Of a stretch of DNA of 39,004 nt, positions 1 through 8,082 are shown piece by piece. Within the stretch, counting starts at the first letter, position 1, and each line of letters starts with the position of its first letter. A program made the translations under genes and the position numbers. The DNA comes from Saccharofermentans sp. GTDB lineage: Bacteria; Bacillota; Clostridia; Saccharofermentanales; Saccharofermentanaceae. The DNA lies in NCBI GenBank assembly GCA_024403795.1, contig JAKSRD010000021.1, positions 1 through 39,004 on the forward strand, written 5' to 3'. The notes below the pieces were generated by a model. That model did no database searches. It was given only the letters and a program-made list of their open reading frames with translations, and was not told where the DNA came from.

Positions 1-1
1 A

Positions 2-1092
2 GTCTTATTCTACCAATGAATGTCCGAGAGCTAAAACAGATCCTCGAAGATATCGACAAGCAGCTTGGTCTTATTCTACCAATGAATGTCCGAGAGCTAA
101 AACAGTAATGTATCGGGGTCAAATGACTCGTTTGTCTTATTCTACCAATGAATGTCCGAGAGCTAAAACACTTTTAACGGTGCAAGCACATCATTATTTG
201 TCTTATTCTACCAATGAATGTCCGAGAGCTAAAACTGGCAGGCATTTATGCAAAACTATGATATAGTCTTATTCTACCAATGAATGTCCGAGAGCTAAAA
301 CTTTTCCGTGATTATTGATTATCACTTCATCGTCTTATTCTACCAATGAATGTCCGAGAGCTAAAACATAAGGGTTCTTGTTAGTCGTGCTTTTGACGTC
401 TTATTCTACCAATGAATGTCCGAGAGCTAAAACCAGCAGCTTCACTAGCGGATCAGGCTATTGTCTTATTCTACCAATGAATGTCCGAGAGCTAAAACGA
501 CAATGAGACTAATTGACGCAGACGAACTGTCTTATTCTACCAATGAATGTCCGAGAGCTAAAACGTTCTTGACGAGCTTCCTTGCGTAGTCGCAGTCTTA
601 TTCTACCAATGAATGTCCGAGAGCTAAAACCATGCAGACTTTCAAAAAGGTTTATTGTTCGTCTTATTCTACCAATGAATGTCCGAGAGCTAAAACATGA
701 CAACGTAACTCCTGTTCAGGTTACAGGTCTTATTCTACCAATGAATGTCCGAGAGCTAAAACTAACACAATGGTTGATTATCCTAACGACTTGTCTTATT
801 CTACCAATGAATGTCCGAGAGCTAAAACATGACAACGTAATAACTCCTGTTCAGGTTAGTCTTATTCTACCAATGAATGTCCGAGAGCTAAAACTTCTAC
901 AGCCTGCATGACGTTTACATGTAAGTCTTATTCTACCAATGAATGTCCGAGAGCTAAAACTAAGTCATGCTTAGAGCATTGATGCTTCGAGTCTTATTCT
1001 ACCAATGAATGTCCGAGAGCTAAAACCACCTTGTCAAGACCTGTCGGTCGCAGGCAGTCTTATTCTACCAATGAATGTCCGAGAGCTAAAAC
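2..1092 (-). CRISPR. Type II-C CRISPR array, 17 repeats and 16 spacers, continuing past the left edge
   Basis: Seventeen identical 36-bp repeats start at 2, 68, 134, 200, 266, 332, 398, 463, 529, 595, 661, 727, 793, 859, 925, 991 and 1057. Spacers are 30 nt, except one of 29 nt at 434-462. Position 1 is already the last base of a further spacer, so the array is longer than shown. On the minus strand each repeat begins GTTTTAGCTCTCGG and ends GGTAGAATAAGAC. The GTTTTAG start is the usual crRNA 5' end of type II repeats, so the array reads in the same direction as cas9-cas1-cas2, and the newest spacers lie next to cas2. No repeat degeneracy is seen. The spacers at 697-726 and 829-858 are near-duplicates. 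No spacer target was recognised inside the window. Confidence 0.98.
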
Positions 1093-1131
1093 CTTAACGC
1101 TTGAATTATATCATTTTTGCGTTGTTAGTCT
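1093..1131 (-). promoter_or_regulatory. Short CRISPR leader with extended -10 promoter
   Basis: Only 39 bp separate the cas2 stop from the first repeat. On the minus strand this gap holds TGATATAAT (1113 down to 1105), a perfect extended -10 element (TGnTATAAT). Transcription would start about 1098, a few bases before repeat 17. No convincing -35 is present, which fits an extended -10 promoter. The position and direction agree with the array orientation deduced from the repeat. It is a very short leader; integration signals may extend into cas2. The promoter call is from sequence only. Confidence 0.65.
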
Positions 1132-1452
1132 CTATATTTCAATAAAATCCTCATCGGAATAGTCGTTTTTTCCTTCGTTTGATCCAATAATCAATCTTAT
1201 GCTCTCATACTGTTTTTCAGTGACACTCAAGCATCTGACATCACCATAAGGCGGTCTGTTGTTCTCAATCATTGATATATACTTCTCACAGTCATCATGG
1301 TTGCGAGTTATGCGTTCATATACAGAGAACTGCAACATGGAGAATCCATGGTTGATCAGATACTTTCTAAAAACAGAATAATAACGCCTTTCAGCCTTTG
1401 TTCCTGTGGGTAAATCAAAAAACACCAGTAATCGCATAGCTCTATTTCGCAT
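1132..1452 (-). CDS. cas2: CRISPR-associated endoribonuclease Cas2
   Basis: This is a small adaptation protein that dimerises and bridges two Cas1 dimers when new spacers are integrated. The N-terminus MRNRAMRLLVFFDLPTGT carries the beta-1 strand with the conserved Asp of the FFDLP motif, followed by an R/K-rich helix and the GFSMLQFSVYERI segment typical of type II Cas2. The chosen ATG at 1452 gives 106 residues; the short extension before MRLL resembles the MSYRYMRM start of Streptococcus Cas2. A TTG at 1458 and an ATG at 1437 are alternatives, and none has a strong ribosome site. The reading frame overlaps the end of cas1 (stop at 1442), which suggests translational coupling. The array follows directly. 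Confidence 0.95.
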   Translation of the reverse strand: MRNRAMRLLVFFDLPTGTKAERRYYSVFRKYLINHGFSMLQFSVYERITRNHDDCEKYISMIENNRPPYGDVRCLSVTEKQYESIRLIIGSNEGKNDYSDEDFIEI

Positions 1453-2344
1453 GGTCAATAATCATTTCCGGCAATATCAATCTATCAGGATTGTGAGTCT
1501 CAATAGCAGTGACAAACGATTTGGCCATCGAATCAATGGCGTATCTTACTTTCATTCTCTTTCCATCGAATAACACTTCTGAATTAATCAGGCAAACCAA
1601 TTCGTTTTTGACATATTTGGATAATCCTTCGCCGGAACACTCCGGGTTCTTTGATATCCAATCGTCAACTATCGGACGCAGCGGTTCCATAAAATCATCA
1701 GCAAGATTGAATTCATTCGTCTCCGAGATATGGTGTACTCCCATTACACAATTAAACCCATGTACAACCAGTGATTTTGCAACACCAGACCTCATTATCG
1801 CATATCCGTAGTTCATAAAAGAATTCGTCTCGCTGTCAGTGAAACGAGTAAAATCTGCACCATATAGATTGCGGAAGAACAGTTTGGCACATATACCCTC
1901 CCTATTCCCAACATCATGAGGAAGAACCTCCGAAGCCAACTCACGCATCCGATTAGTAACGTCTCTTTCAGCCCATGCATTCTCAAGACAAACGGCCTGA
2001 TTCTCAATTTTTCTCTTTACGATCCTTTTCCATATCTCACCTTTGAAATCATCATCCATATCCAATTGTTTCTTCTGGATTCGATAACAGTGATAATTTG
2101 TATTCAACGGATACAACTGGGAAACGGGCAGATGCTTTTCATCCGTCATAATAAGATGGACTCTGTGTTTTGCCAATATAGACAAAGTCGGAACTGTAAT
2201 AACCAGATTCTGATTATCAATTACAACACAATACAGATCCTCCATCGGGATCTTTTTGGTCGTACCATCATCAAGAGTAACAACTAACCAATCATCTTGT
2301 ACGTTTAGCCGTTCTCCGTTGTAAATAATGACTGATCTCCACAT
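1442..2344 (-). CDS. cas1: CRISPR-associated endonuclease/integrase Cas1
   Basis: This is the spacer integrase that acts with Cas2. From the ATG at 2344 it has 300 residues, beginning MWRSVIIYNGERL, which matches the usual type II Cas1 N-terminus. A GGAG lies seven bases before this ATG. A longer open frame to 2395 has no such support. The conserved metal ligands are visible: Glu149 in NREGICAKLFF, the His204/His205 pair in GVHHISETNEFNLADD, and Asp216/217 in the same segment. The gene starts inside the last 40 bases of cas9 and ends inside the start of cas2, so the three cas genes form one overlapping unit. No csn2 or cas4 is present, which places the system in subtype II-C. Confidence 0.97.
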   Translation of the reverse strand: MWRSVIIYNGERLNVQDDWLVVTLDDGTTKKIPMEDLYCVVIDNQNLVITVPTLSILAKHRVHLIMTDEKHLPVSQLYPLNTNYHCYRIQKKQLDMDDDFKGEIWKRIVKRKIENQAVCLENAWAERDVTNRMRELASEVLPHDVGNREGICAKLFFRNLYGADFTRFTDSETNSFMNYGYAIMRSGVAKSLVVHGFNCVMGVHHISETNEFNLADDFMEPLRPIVDDWISKNPECSGEGLSKYVKNELVCLINSEVLFDGKRMKVRYAIDSMAKSFVTAIETHNPDRLILPEMIIDHAK

Positions 2345-5300
2345 TCTCGTTCTCCGATTACGTGACCAAGTATTGAAATCTCTATTTTCTTGCATTCACC
2401 GGCTAAGTTAATTTTAGTGTCTCGCCCCTTTATGTTAGTATTTGAATACAATCTCATTATACCTGTGTTCTCATTAATGCTTTCAACTCCTCGATAAGCC
2501 CCGAATCCGTTGTTGCGAAGCTTGTTCTTCTTAAAAGCTTTAATGTACTCGTTCTTGAAAAGATATGTGTAGTGTTCGCAACCCTCCGGGAGCGGTTTAA
2601 GGAGTATCATATTTCCACTCCTGTAATCCTTACGAACATCAACATACCGTATACCGCGAATCTGATACTTACCCTTCTCATCTATGTATATCTCCATGCA
2701 GAAATAGCTTCTTGCATCATAGATGGTAAAATTGACATCCTCGCCGATACCCTTATTAAATCTGACATAATAAGGAGACTTAAAATTATTATTCATATCT
2801 TCTTCAAGTTCTCTGTAAGTTGTAAATCCGGTTTTGCCAAGTGATACGGGATTATCACTTGCTACCATTGAGCCGCGGTATTTCCTGTTAATCTTGAATG
2901 ATACATAAGGCAATTCGATTCGGTCAGCAAAAGACTGATCTTCATAATATGAATGTACTCTTTCCGAATACTCTTCTTCAGATGTCATAGAGATGTCTGA
3001 TATATAATCTTTAATATCTCGCATTTCGAGTTTCCTGACATATGAATCCAAGTCTTTCTTTATCTTCTCGGGATCTATCGCATCAGTCTCCTTGTCCTCA
3101 TAAACAATCTGACCTTGTGAATTAATGCAGATTGTTTTTGGATCAACAATACTTATTCTGGAGTTTATCTCCTCCAAAGTATCATCATCAATAATCTTCT
3201 CTGTTTTTGATATATCACATTCTTTCAAATTGCATCTGACGCCGTTAAGAAGCTGCTTCAACTCATAGTAAGCAGTTTCCATCTCGGAATATTCCTTTGC
3301 ATCAAACACAATATTCAAAGGAACTCTGATTTCTATTTCTTCCCTAAGATTTTTACAGATGCTCGGAACATAATTCTTGTCCAACAAGCTCAGTGTAAAC
3401 TCACGGTTAAACCCGTAACTGCTGGACATTTTATTAATAGTCTTATTTCTTTCCTCTGCAAGTTCTGTCTCTAATCTGCCGGCGGTAGCACCATTACCGC
3501 GTTTCATGTGATGCTTGATATCTTTCTTAATGCTCTCAAACTTGGCATAATCTTGTGCCAGTTCGATATATGGGCGAGTCAGATTGGCAACAACTGCTGC
3601 ATCTATGGCATGATGATAGTAATGCAAGTCTCTCGTCTTCTTCTCAAGACCATAGATTGAAGGCACATAATTGAATGCCTTGGATTTAGACCCAAGCCAT
3701 CTTCTTCTGAATCGGCTCGTTACCGCACCCTTTATTACATTTACCTTTATTCTGTCTCCACAAGCATTTCTCAAATAGTTAGCAATATATTTGCTTATCG
3801 TTCTCGTATCATTTATATTGCGGTCGACAAAACCTCTTACCGTCTCATCGTCTAAATACGGCAACAAAAGGTACTCCTTTTTAATCCTGCTGATATTTCC
3901 TTTTCTGTATAGATTTGAGACACGATTCGTAAACTCCTTGGACTGATCTTCCATCATATATTGAAGCGGAAGTCCGTTTCCTTTTTTCTGGTTTTCTTCA
4001 GTTAATACAAGAACCTTGTTGTTTAGAGTCTCATCTAATACGATTGACTGAGGAATAATGTGATCTATCTGAACTTTGGTTCCACTAACTAATTCTCCGA
4101 ACGAGATATCCTTACCCGAGTAGATACACTTATAATCTTGCTTTTCCCAAAGGCTGAATCGATCCATAAGTTTATCGGAAAGCATTACAGAATAATTCTC
4201 CGCCGTAAGCTTTTGAACAAGTCTCGTCTTTAATTGCTCATTCGCATCTTCATTTTGACGCTGGAATTTTGCAGTCTCTTTGCGTTGTTCAAAAGAGTTT
4301 CCGACATCCCTTGCAACTTCAATGTTAATCGCTGTTATATCTTTATACTTTCCAAAGACAGCATTGATTACCTTCCTGGTCTCATTCAGCGAACGATAAA
4401 CAACAGGATTTCTGACCATATCAGGATCAGAAATCGGTTTGATCTTTCCGTTGGGATACAGATAGTCATACTTCTTCTCTTCAGGGTGTTCTTTGTTGAA
4501 CTTAGCTTGGAAATCACCATACTTTACACCATTGAGATAAGCATCTATGGCCTCACTCATATATCGGAATGAAATATTTGCTCCGCCATTTGACTTGTAA
4601 AGCTTAATTTTATTAGCATTCTCTATTGTGTTATAGTCTTCTTCCGACAGAACTGCTTTTATCTCTTCTTGCCTTCTTCTTGGCGTTGCATACTTTGCCA
4701 GCACATAACCGATTTTGGAAGATAAAGAATTTGCATCGTTGAAATCTTCTTCCCTAAATGATTCGATCATGTTATTCGGGAAGAATTCCGGATTGGATAA
4801 AAACTGAATGTAAGAAGCCTTCACTATGTTTTTCTTCTTTGATAACTCAAATGGTATAACAAGTGTTACGTCTTGATCCTTACATGTGTTTTCTAACAAC
4901 TTTTTTGTTAATACTCCGTTGTTTTCGAATAATAATTGGCGCAATTCGTATATGATGCTTTCAGGACAAGTAATCTTCTCACCATTTTTCTCAAATCTCA
5001 GTTGTGATAATGCATTGATCAGCACATACATATCATAGAGCTGAGAATTCTTATGACCGCGTAATTCTTCCGGATAGAACGGACAATAACCGATGAGTTC
5101 GTCAAATCCTGAATATGTCTGATGCCCCTTCAAAGAGGCCATCATTGCATCGCGCTTATCATCATCCTTCCCCTTCTTAGGGCCGGGACCATCTTCAAAA
5201 TCTCTCTGAACAAAGATAATGGCAATGATATTCTCTATTACATCATCTGTGAGCTGTTCATAACCGAATTCACGTTGACACATGAGAAGTGTCCTTGTCT

Positions 5301-5940
5301 CTTCTTTCAGATACCTTCGATCGATAAGGAACTTGTAATCCGTCTCCTTCTTTCCATCCTTGTTGATAATGGCTCTGTTACGGATTATGATCTTGCCGTT
5401 TGCACTATTTCTGAAGATGTCATCCTCATAGATCATTTGGCCGATCGTACGGTACTGAGACTTCTTACTCTCATAAATCTGATTGATTCTGTTCTTAGCT
5501 TCAGATAACTTCCCGGTATCCTCATCGTCGGAATCTTCATAAAAATCCTGATAGCCACGATAATTAGCCATGTTTATGAGTACCGACGCAAGCTCAAATG
5601 GCGTAAGCTTTCCTTCAAGACCTTCAGCTCGATATTTCCAAACATCAGGATTCATTCCCTTGGTCCGATACTCAGAGTTAATCTCTTCCAAACTGATAAT
5701 ATCGAGTTCTTCGAGGAACTTTTTCAGACGCAGTTTGCGTTGTTTTCTTCTTTTATTGAGGCGCTTCGTAGATCTGTATCCTCTTCTCACCTGACTGGCT
5801 CTGTCAGCAGCCTTACTGGCACCCTCTTCACCACTTTCAAATATTCTTACACCGAGATCATCTATGCGACGGGCATCCTCATCTACTACCGCCCAACCTA
5901 AAGACCCAATACCTACATCAAGACCAAGTATCTTTCCCAT
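2305..5940 (-). CDS. cas9: Cas9 RNA-guided DNA endonuclease, type II-C
   Basis: This 1211-residue effector cuts DNA matched by crRNA:tracrRNA. RuvC-I is at the N-terminus (ILGLDVGIGSLGWAVVD, catalytic Asp8). An Arg-rich bridge helix follows at about residues 46-80 (RRGYRSTKRLNKRRKQR). RuvC-II contains Glu541 in INIEVARD. The HNH domain has VQIDHIIPQS with His627 and Asn650 in the position of SpCas9 N863. RuvC-III has HHAIDAAVVA with His777 and Asp780. All nuclease residues are intact, so the enzyme should be active. The remaining C-terminus (from about residue 930) would be the PAM-interacting region, whose specificity cannot be read by eye. At 1211 residues it is larger than the 1000-1100 residues common in II-C. 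The ATG at 5940 has AGGAGG eight bases upstream. Subtype rests on the three-gene cas9-cas1-cas2 layout. Confidence 0.97.
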   Translation of the reverse strand: MGKILGLDVGIGSLGWAVVDEDARRIDDLGVRIFESGEEGASKAADRASQVRRGYRSTKRLNKRRKQRKLRLKKFLEELDIISLEEINSEYRTKGMNPDVWKYRAEGLEGKLTPFELASVLINMANYRGYQDFYEDSDDEDTGKLSEAKNRINQIYESKKSQYRTIGQMIYEDDIFRNSANGKIIIRNRAIINKDGKKETDYKFLIDRRYLKEETRTLLMCQREFGYEQLTDDVIENIIAIIFVQRDFEDGPGPKKGKDDDKRDAMMASLKGHQTYSGFDELIGYCPFYPEELRGHKNSQLYDMYVLINALSQLRFEKNGEKITCPESIIYELRQLLFENNGVLTKKLLENTCKDQDVTLVIPFELSKKKNIVKASYIQFLSNPEFFPNNMIESFREEDFNDANSLSSKIGYVLAKYATPRRRQEEIKAVLSEEDYNTIENANKIKLYKSNGGANISFRYMSEAIDAYLNGVKYGDFQAKFNKEHPEEKKYDYLYPNGKIKPISDPDMVRNPVVYRSLNETRKVINAVFGKYKDITAINIEVARDVGNSFEQRKETAKFQRQNEDANEQLKTRLVQKLTAENYSVMLSDKLMDRFSLWEKQDYKCIYSGKDISFGELVSGTKVQIDHIIPQSIVLDETLNNKVLVLTEENQKKGNGLPLQYMMEDQSKEFTNRVSNLYRKGNISRIKKEYLLLPYLDDETVRGFVDRNINDTRTISKYIANYLRNACGDRIKVNVIKGAVTSRFRRRWLGSKSKAFNYVPSIYGLEKKTRDLHYYHHAIDAAVVANLTRPYIELAQDYAKFESIKKDIKHHMKRGNGATAGRLETELAEERNKTINKMSSSYGFNREFTLSLLDKNYVPSICKNLREEIEIRVPLNIVFDAKEYSEMETAYYELKQLLNGVRCNLKECDISKTEKIIDDDTLEEINSRISIVDPKTICINSQGQIVYEDKETDAIDPEKIKKDLDSYVRKLEMRDIKDYISDISMTSEEEYSERVHSYYEDQSFADRIELPYVSFKINRKYRGSMVASDNPVSLGKTGFTTYRELEEDMNNNFKSPYYVRFNKGIGEDVNFTIYDARSYFCMEIYIDEKGKYQIRGIRYVDVRKDYRSGNMILLKPLPEGCEHYTYLFKNEYIKAFKKNKLRNNGFGAYRGVESINENTGIMRLYSNTNIKGRDTKINLAGECKKIEISILGHVIGERECGDQSLFTTENG

Positions 5941-5948
5941 AATCAGAT

Positions 5949-5985
5949 CCTCCTGTGAGATAAATCAATTATCTCAAATTTATTT
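5949..5985 (-). promoter_or_regulatory. cas9 promoter -10 overlapped by a 7-bp inverted repeat, plus ribosome site
   Basis: Upstream of cas9 on the minus strand is TGAGATAAT, an extended -10-like element. It overlaps a perfect inverted repeat GAGATAA-N5-TTATCTC (5957-5975), which ends three bases before the AGGAGG ribosome site at 5949-5954. A repeat covering both the -10 and the start site looks like an operator, or a small mRNA hairpin next to the ribosome site. No regulator gene is encoded nearby. The role is inferred. Confidence 0.4.
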
Positions 5986-6082
5986 TTACTTTTCTGCAAT
6001 GTTAGAATTTTTTAACAAATTTTTAATCTGTTGAACGTTCCAAAATCTAAACGCGTAGTGTACTATAAATGCAAGCTTAGAG

Positions 6083-6121
6083 ATCTTGTTTATCAATGAA
6101 TGTCCGAGAACAAGAGAAAAC
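6083..6121 (+). repeat. Second, degenerate CRISPR repeat/anti-repeat in a hairpin
   Basis: The core CAATGAATGTCCGAGA (6094-6109) is identical to the array repeat, and the flanks are weakly repeat-like. It lies 39 bp before the matching core of the functional tracrRNA anti-repeat, in the same orientation. It is enclosed by a perfect 7-bp inverted repeat, TCTTGTT (6084-6090) and AACAAGA (6109-6115), so in RNA it would be displayed as an 18-nt loop. If the tracrRNA starts at the TATAAA box this element is part of the primary transcript. Confidence 0.75.
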
Positions 6122-6202
6122 GGATTATATACCAATGAATGTCCGAGAATCTAAGATAAAGCTATATGCTGTGGGGTAGCGTATCCCCTGTTAAAACGTA
6201 CT

Positions 6203-6232
6203 GAGGCGAGCTTGCTCGTCTCTTTTATTTTT
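6203..6232 (+). terminator. Rho-independent terminator of tracrRNA
   Basis: A 9-bp stem with one G-U pair, GAGGCGAGC / GCTCGTCTC with a TT loop, is followed by TTTTATTTTT. It ends the tracrRNA and insulates it from the gene at 6319. Confidence 0.85.
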
Positions 6233-6306
6233 CACAACTTTCTCGTTGTTCGAATTCTGTCCCATAAACGGGCATGTCAAGACTTTTATACGGCACCCGT
6301 CGCGTC

Positions 6307-6312
6307 TATAAT
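6307..6312 (+). promoter_or_regulatory. Candidate -10 box for the Sel1-repeat gene, possibly leaderless
   Basis: TATAAT lies six bases before the ATG at 6319. If used, transcription would begin at or within a base or two of that ATG. No -35 match and no ribosome site are visible, so this is suggestive only. Confidence 0.3.
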
Positions 6313-6318
6313 ATGCAC

Positions 6319-7971
6319 ATGAATAAACCTAAGCCCTACATCTTTATGACACAGAATAAGCTGATGGATCTTTGCAGATACGATGTCGGCTGGATCGACA
6401 CGGTCGGCGGAACCGAACTCGATGCCTATCCGGAATCGGGTTTTGACATCCAGTGCGAGAACGAGTATCCGATGATGCTGTCAGATCTGAGAACTGCTCT
6501 TGAGCACTTCGAGGACGAGAAGACCTCCTTCAAGGATTTCACTTTTGACTGGTGGTGCCCCGTTACGACATATTTCTTCGAAGATTACTGTCTGGATGAG
6601 TTGTTCGGCCCCGATCAGGAGAACATTTGCGATTTTCCCTTTCCTCCCCTTCCCGAGTCTGAGGAGGACATGATAGTTACGATCCTGGTAATGATCGCCA
6701 AGGTCGCCGACACATTTGATGACAACACGTCTTTTCCCAAGGGTACTGCTTCTGATGTCCTGAAGATCCCTTCTCTTCTTACCATGATCGACAACTTCGA
6801 AGAGAATAAAGAACTTCCTCCGGAAGAGCGCATCTATACCGTGGAGCAGATGTTGATATATCTGAACCACTGGGATAACAGCCTTCTTTTGGCAGATGCC
6901 TCCGAAGAAGTCATCTCCAGATTCGTTGATTTTACAAATACCTTGTGTGACCGGCACGTTTTCGAGGCGCTCAAGATAAAGGCTTTTGCATGCAACGGCG
7001 GTAATGCGGCATTCCCCTGCGACTACAAGGAAGCCGTAAGACTTCTCGAGATCCTGCTCAAGGAATTCGGCTTCGGTTATGCGGCCAATACTTTGGGATT
7101 CATCTATTACGACGGCAAGCTGAACGGCAGACCCGACTTCGATAAAGCATTTGCCTACTTTGCCATCGGTTCCAATTACAACGTATCGGAAGCGAAGCTC
7201 AAGTTTGCCGACATGCTCCTCATAGGAGACGCCGGTAATCCGGATCCCGTACTCGCCTATAACATGTATCTTCAGATCTACCACGATGCAAGGATAAGGT
7301 TCGAAGGCGGAGACTGCAATGTCAATCTTCCCGAATCTGCAGTAAGGATCTCCAGAGCACTTAAGCTGTTCCCCGACCAGAAAGTAAAGCGGCTTAAGCT
7401 CCTTCTTGAAGCTTCCTACTCTGCTTTTGTGCGTTTCCAGACGAACAGATTCCGTACGGATCTGGAATTCTCCAAAGACGTACAGGTTGAGATCGAGAAG
7501 CTTATCAATGATTTCACTTCCGACGATCCGATCAAGATCAATACCGGATGGCAGAAGCTCGGCAGCGACAGTGTCTCCGATGTTTTCGACGACTTCACGG
7601 GGCCGCCGTTCCCGGCTTACTATTCAGTTACCGTCAAGAAACTTAAGAGCAACAAGTACAAGTTCACTCTGAAGCGTCATTCGATATTCCCGAACACCCC
7701 GGCGCCGCTGTCCTTATCGATTCAGCCGTGGACATTGTGCGCAGGACTGTGCGACAACCTGACCTTCACGATCCCGGGCGAATTCGGCAATGAAGCTTTG
7801 GATTATCTTGCGAAGACGGGAGAGGTCGGCACCTTCGATAAGCTTGTTGTGAACAACACTCCCGAGCAGGATACTTCCATGTTCTCTTTCTTCCGTAACG
7901 GCAGCATCGTCCTCGGGTTTACCGCAAGTAAGATCTTCTTCAACAAGCCTTCGGGATTCATAGTCAAGTAA
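6319..7971 (+). CDS. Sel1-like repeat (TPR-family) protein of unknown function
   Basis: This soluble 550-residue protein has no signal peptide or membrane segment. The first 200 residues are acidic and not recognisable (start MNKPKPYIFMTQNKLMDLCR). At about residues 235-340 there are two to three Sel1-like helical repeats: YKEAVRLLEILLKEFGFGYAANTLG, then a DFDKAFAYFAIGSNYNVSEAKLKFADMLL unit, then PVLAYNMYLQIY. Such repeats mediate protein-protein contacts. The last 120 residues look like a separate beta-rich domain (from YYSVTVKKLKSNKYKFTL) that I do not recognise. The frame is open back to an ATG at 6274, and ATGs at 6313 and 6346 are also possible; none has a ribosome site. I chose 6319 from the TATAAT just upstream. 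Base composition and orientation separate it from the CRISPR genes, and nothing links it to immunity. Confidence 0.8.
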   Translation: MNKPKPYIFMTQNKLMDLCRYDVGWIDTVGGTELDAYPESGFDIQCENEYPMMLSDLRTALEHFEDEKTSFKDFTFDWWCPVTTYFFEDYCLDELFGPDQENICDFPFPPLPESEEDMIVTILVMIAKVADTFDDNTSFPKGTASDVLKIPSLLTMIDNFEENKELPPEERIYTVEQMLIYLNHWDNSLLLADASEEVISRFVDFTNTLCDRHVFEALKIKAFACNGGNAAFPCDYKEAVRLLEILLKEFGFGYAANTLGFIYYDGKLNGRPDFDKAFAYFAIGSNYNVSEAKLKFADMLLIGDAGNPDPVLAYNMYLQIYHDARIRFEGGDCNVNLPESAVRISRALKLFPDQKVKRLKLLLEASYSAFVRFQTNRFRTDLEFSKDVQVEIEKLINDFTSDDPIKINTGWQKLGSDSVSDVFDDFTGPPFPAYYSVTVKKLKSNKYKFTLKRHSIFPNTPAPLSLSIQPWTLCAGLCDNLTFTIPGEFGNEALDYLAKTGEVGTFDKLVVNNTPEQDTSMFSFFRNGSIVLGFTASKIFFNKPSGFIVK

Positions 7972-8030
7972 CAGACACGCATCATTCGTTAAGCTCATCA
8001 GTATCCGGGCCGTTCCCGGTCTGTTTCTTG
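7971..8030 (+). terminator. Weak terminator after the Sel1-repeat gene
   Basis: CCGGG (8005-8009) and CCCGG (8015-8019) form a 5-bp stem within a wider ACAGAC...GTCTGT pairing (7971-7976 with 8019-8024). It is followed by a T-rich but interrupted tract. Plausible but weak. Confidence 0.35.
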
Positions 8031-8053
8031 TGCTTTTGTAACGGATATCATGC

Positions 8054-8081
8054 TTGCGCTTTCCGCTTGCGAAGGTATAAT
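8054..8081 (+). promoter_or_regulatory. Promoter upstream of the FMN riboswitch
   Basis: TTGCGC (8054-8059) and a perfect TATAAT (8076-8081) are separated by 16 bp. The predicted start at about 8087 falls at the very beginning of the riboswitch P1 stem, so the actual start may be slightly earlier or P1 may be short. Confidence 0.5.
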
Positions 8082-8082
8082 T

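Larger units (their letters stand above)
6077..6232 (+). ncRNA. tracrRNA (with duplicated anti-repeat upstream)
   Basis: The anti-repeat at 6130-6147 pairs perfectly for 18 bp with the repeat (TACCAATGAATGTCCGAG). A CU/AAU bulge follows, then a lower stem in which CTAAGA (6151-6156) pairs with TTTTAG of the crRNA 5' end, including one G-U. This is the normal Cas9 guide architecture. Downstream come a small AGC-UAUAU-GCU hairpin in the nexus position, a GGGG...CCCC hairpin (6172-6188), and a 9-bp terminator stem (6203-6211 with 6214-6222) followed by TTTTATTTTT. A TATAAA at 6064-6069 is the only -10-like element seen, so the 5' end at about 6077 is a guess. A second degenerate anti-repeat lies at 6083-6121. 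The gene diverges from cas9. Confidence 0.88.

Noticed and set aside
509..911. Open frames of 64 and 109 residues through the CRISPR array
   Set aside because: The 66-bp repeat-spacer period is a multiple of three, so the repeat is translated again and again (LILPMNVRELK). This is an artefact of the array, not a gene.
1..6232. Type II-A assignment with a missing csn2
   Set aside because: The array follows cas2 directly with no remnant between, and cas9-cas1-cas2 only is the definition of II-C. Final placement needs a Cas9 tree.
6077..6232. Natural single guide (long tracrRNA carrying its own crRNA-like part)
   Set aside because: Both repeat-like cores at 6094 and 6133 are in the anti-repeat orientation, so they cannot pair with each other as repeat and anti-repeat.
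6481..7284. 267-residue minus-strand open frame
   Set aside because: It lies wholly inside the Sel1-repeat gene in an antisense frame, has no recognisable domain or ribosome site, and the plus-strand protein has clear repeats.
6319..7971. Sel1-repeat protein as a CRISPR accessory gene
   Set aside because: It is on the opposite strand beyond the tracrRNA terminator, with its own promoter-like sequence; only proximity links it to the locus.
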